From: VAZQ01 sp963771845
GTDB taxonomy: Bacteria; Pseudomonadota; Alphaproteobacteria; Rhizobiales; Xanthobacteraceae
DNA length: 64,000 nt
Assembly: GCA_963771845.1 (NCBI GenBank)
Contig: CAVYVC010000044.1
Location: 38,708 to 102,707 of the forward strand
Direction of reading: 5' to 3'
The notes beneath the pieces were generated by a model. The model worked only from the letters and a program-made list of their open reading frames with translations, ran no database searches and was not told the origin of the DNA. The position numbers were made by a program, and so were the translations under genes. Position 1 is the stretch's first letter. Every line of letters begins with the position of its first letter. Below, piece after piece: positions 63,365 to 64,000 of the stretch.

Positions 63365-63633
63365 GCCGCGTAATTTACGCCTCGCACACGGATTTGCAAC
63401 GGGTGGTTGCCAGGACTTATCCACACACCGAATGGATGTAGAAAGGGCCGCGATAGGCCTACAACCTGACCACCCGACATACACGCCCCGGTGGAAAATT
63501 GACCCTCCTAGTTACCCGGACGGTCGCGAAACCCCCCAGCGACGCTCTGTGGGCCTCGCCGGTCGGCACAACCCCTAGCGAAGAGCTAGAACAAAACGGC
63601 ACCGGGAGCAGCGGGCTGCGGGGGAAGGCTCGG

Positions 63634-63999
63634 CTACTCCGCTGCCAAGGCCCGCCGCACTGCCTCCGCCAGAAAACCAGAACGCGTATAGCCATGCGCA
63701 CCGGCGTACCGGTCAACCTGGGCCAGCACGTCCTCAGGCAGCGTCACGTTTACCCGCACCGCCTTACCACGCCCCAGCTTGACCCCCACCACAATCACCG
63801 CCCCGTCCCGGTTCTCACAATCCGCCATCACCTCGTCCAGGCTCGATGGCGCTGGCAGTGCCTCCCCATCCTCGATCATTCCATCGACGTGCAGCGCAAG
63901 CGCCTCCGCCGCCATCTCCCGCGCCTCATCCAGCGTCCGCCCCGCCGTCACCAGCCCAGGAAAATCCGGGAACGACACCCCAAAATCACTCTCCGCTTC
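63634..63999 (-). CDS. hicB: HicB antitoxin (5' end outside window)
   Basis: The frame is open to the window edge, so the first residues are missing. The HicB fold reads EAESDFGVSFPDFPGLVTAG, RTLDEAREMAAEALALHVDG, and the C-terminal RHH DNA-binding end is RVNVTLPEDVLAQVDRYAGA, HGYTRSGFLAEAVRRALAAE. HicB neutralises the HicA mRNA interferase and represses the operon. HicA usually precedes HicB, so the toxin gene should lie just beyond 64000. Confidence 0.9.
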   Translation of the reverse strand, partial: EAESDFGVSFPDFPGLVTAGRTLDEAREMAAEALALHVDGMIEDGEALPAPSSLDEVMADCENRDGAVIVVGVKLGRGKAVRVNVTLPEDVLAQVDRYAGAHGYTRSGFLAEAVRRALAAE

Positions 64000-64000
64000 C

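Overview
The window looks like chromosome of a high-GC alphaproteobacterium of the Bradyrhizobium / Rhodopseudomonas / Xanthobacteraceae type. Support: hopanoid-trafficking genes (HpnL, HpnM, HpnN), several orphan Bug/TctC solute-binding proteins, a PF04392-type binding protein with its usual signal peptide, and many intergenic palindromic repeats of the kind scattered through those genomes. The assignment rests on gene content only. I saw no rRNA, tRNA, CRISPR array, integrase or replication origin.

Layout. 0-8.3 kb: a truncated ABC binding protein, then an envelope lipid block (hpnM, hpnN, mlaA, a GT4 glycosyltransferase, hpnL). 8.3-18.4 kb: an M23 peptidase with a borrowed signal peptide, two Bug proteins, an IS701-type transposase, an amidohydrolase, an MFS and a DMT exporter and a secreted protein of unknown role. 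18.6-23.2 kb: a frameshifted DUF3160 gene and a frameshifted TIR-TM-TPR gene. 23.4-34.7 kb: mostly housekeeping and envelope genes (5'-nucleotidase, hemH, SPFH-NfeD pair, kdsD, galU, a DUF459 protein), plus a beta-barrel gene cut by an IS5/IS427 element whose target duplication is still readable. 34.7-45.3 kb: catabolic genes (cupin, Zn-alcohol dehydrogenase, RidA, a translationally coupled hydrolase-LigA-LigB operon, epoxide-hydrolase-like enzyme, M24 protein, epimerase) with two more Bug proteins, one of them frameshifted.

45.4-64 kb is an accessory island: orphan VapB-type and ParS/MbcA-type antitoxins, a SWIM-SNF2 helicase, an intact higBA module with a clear palindromic operator, a TIR-TM-double-WD40-propeller gene stopped by one amber codon, small paralogous orphan proteins, a VTT membrane protein, a frameshifted PD-(D/E)XK-DUF5655 nuclease-like gene, a tandemly duplicated module, a heavily frameshifted phage-like gene string, a cluster of tiny overlapping genes, and a HicB antitoxin running off the end.

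Main points. The two TIR genes share TIR, linker and transmembrane segment but carry different C-terminal repeats (TPR or WD40), and both are broken by a single lesion. At least five genes each return to frame with a one-base change. Either this genome is accumulating recent pseudogenes or the assembly contains single-base indels; reads would decide. The dense frame breaks at 60.4-62.6 kb are local and look like real decay.
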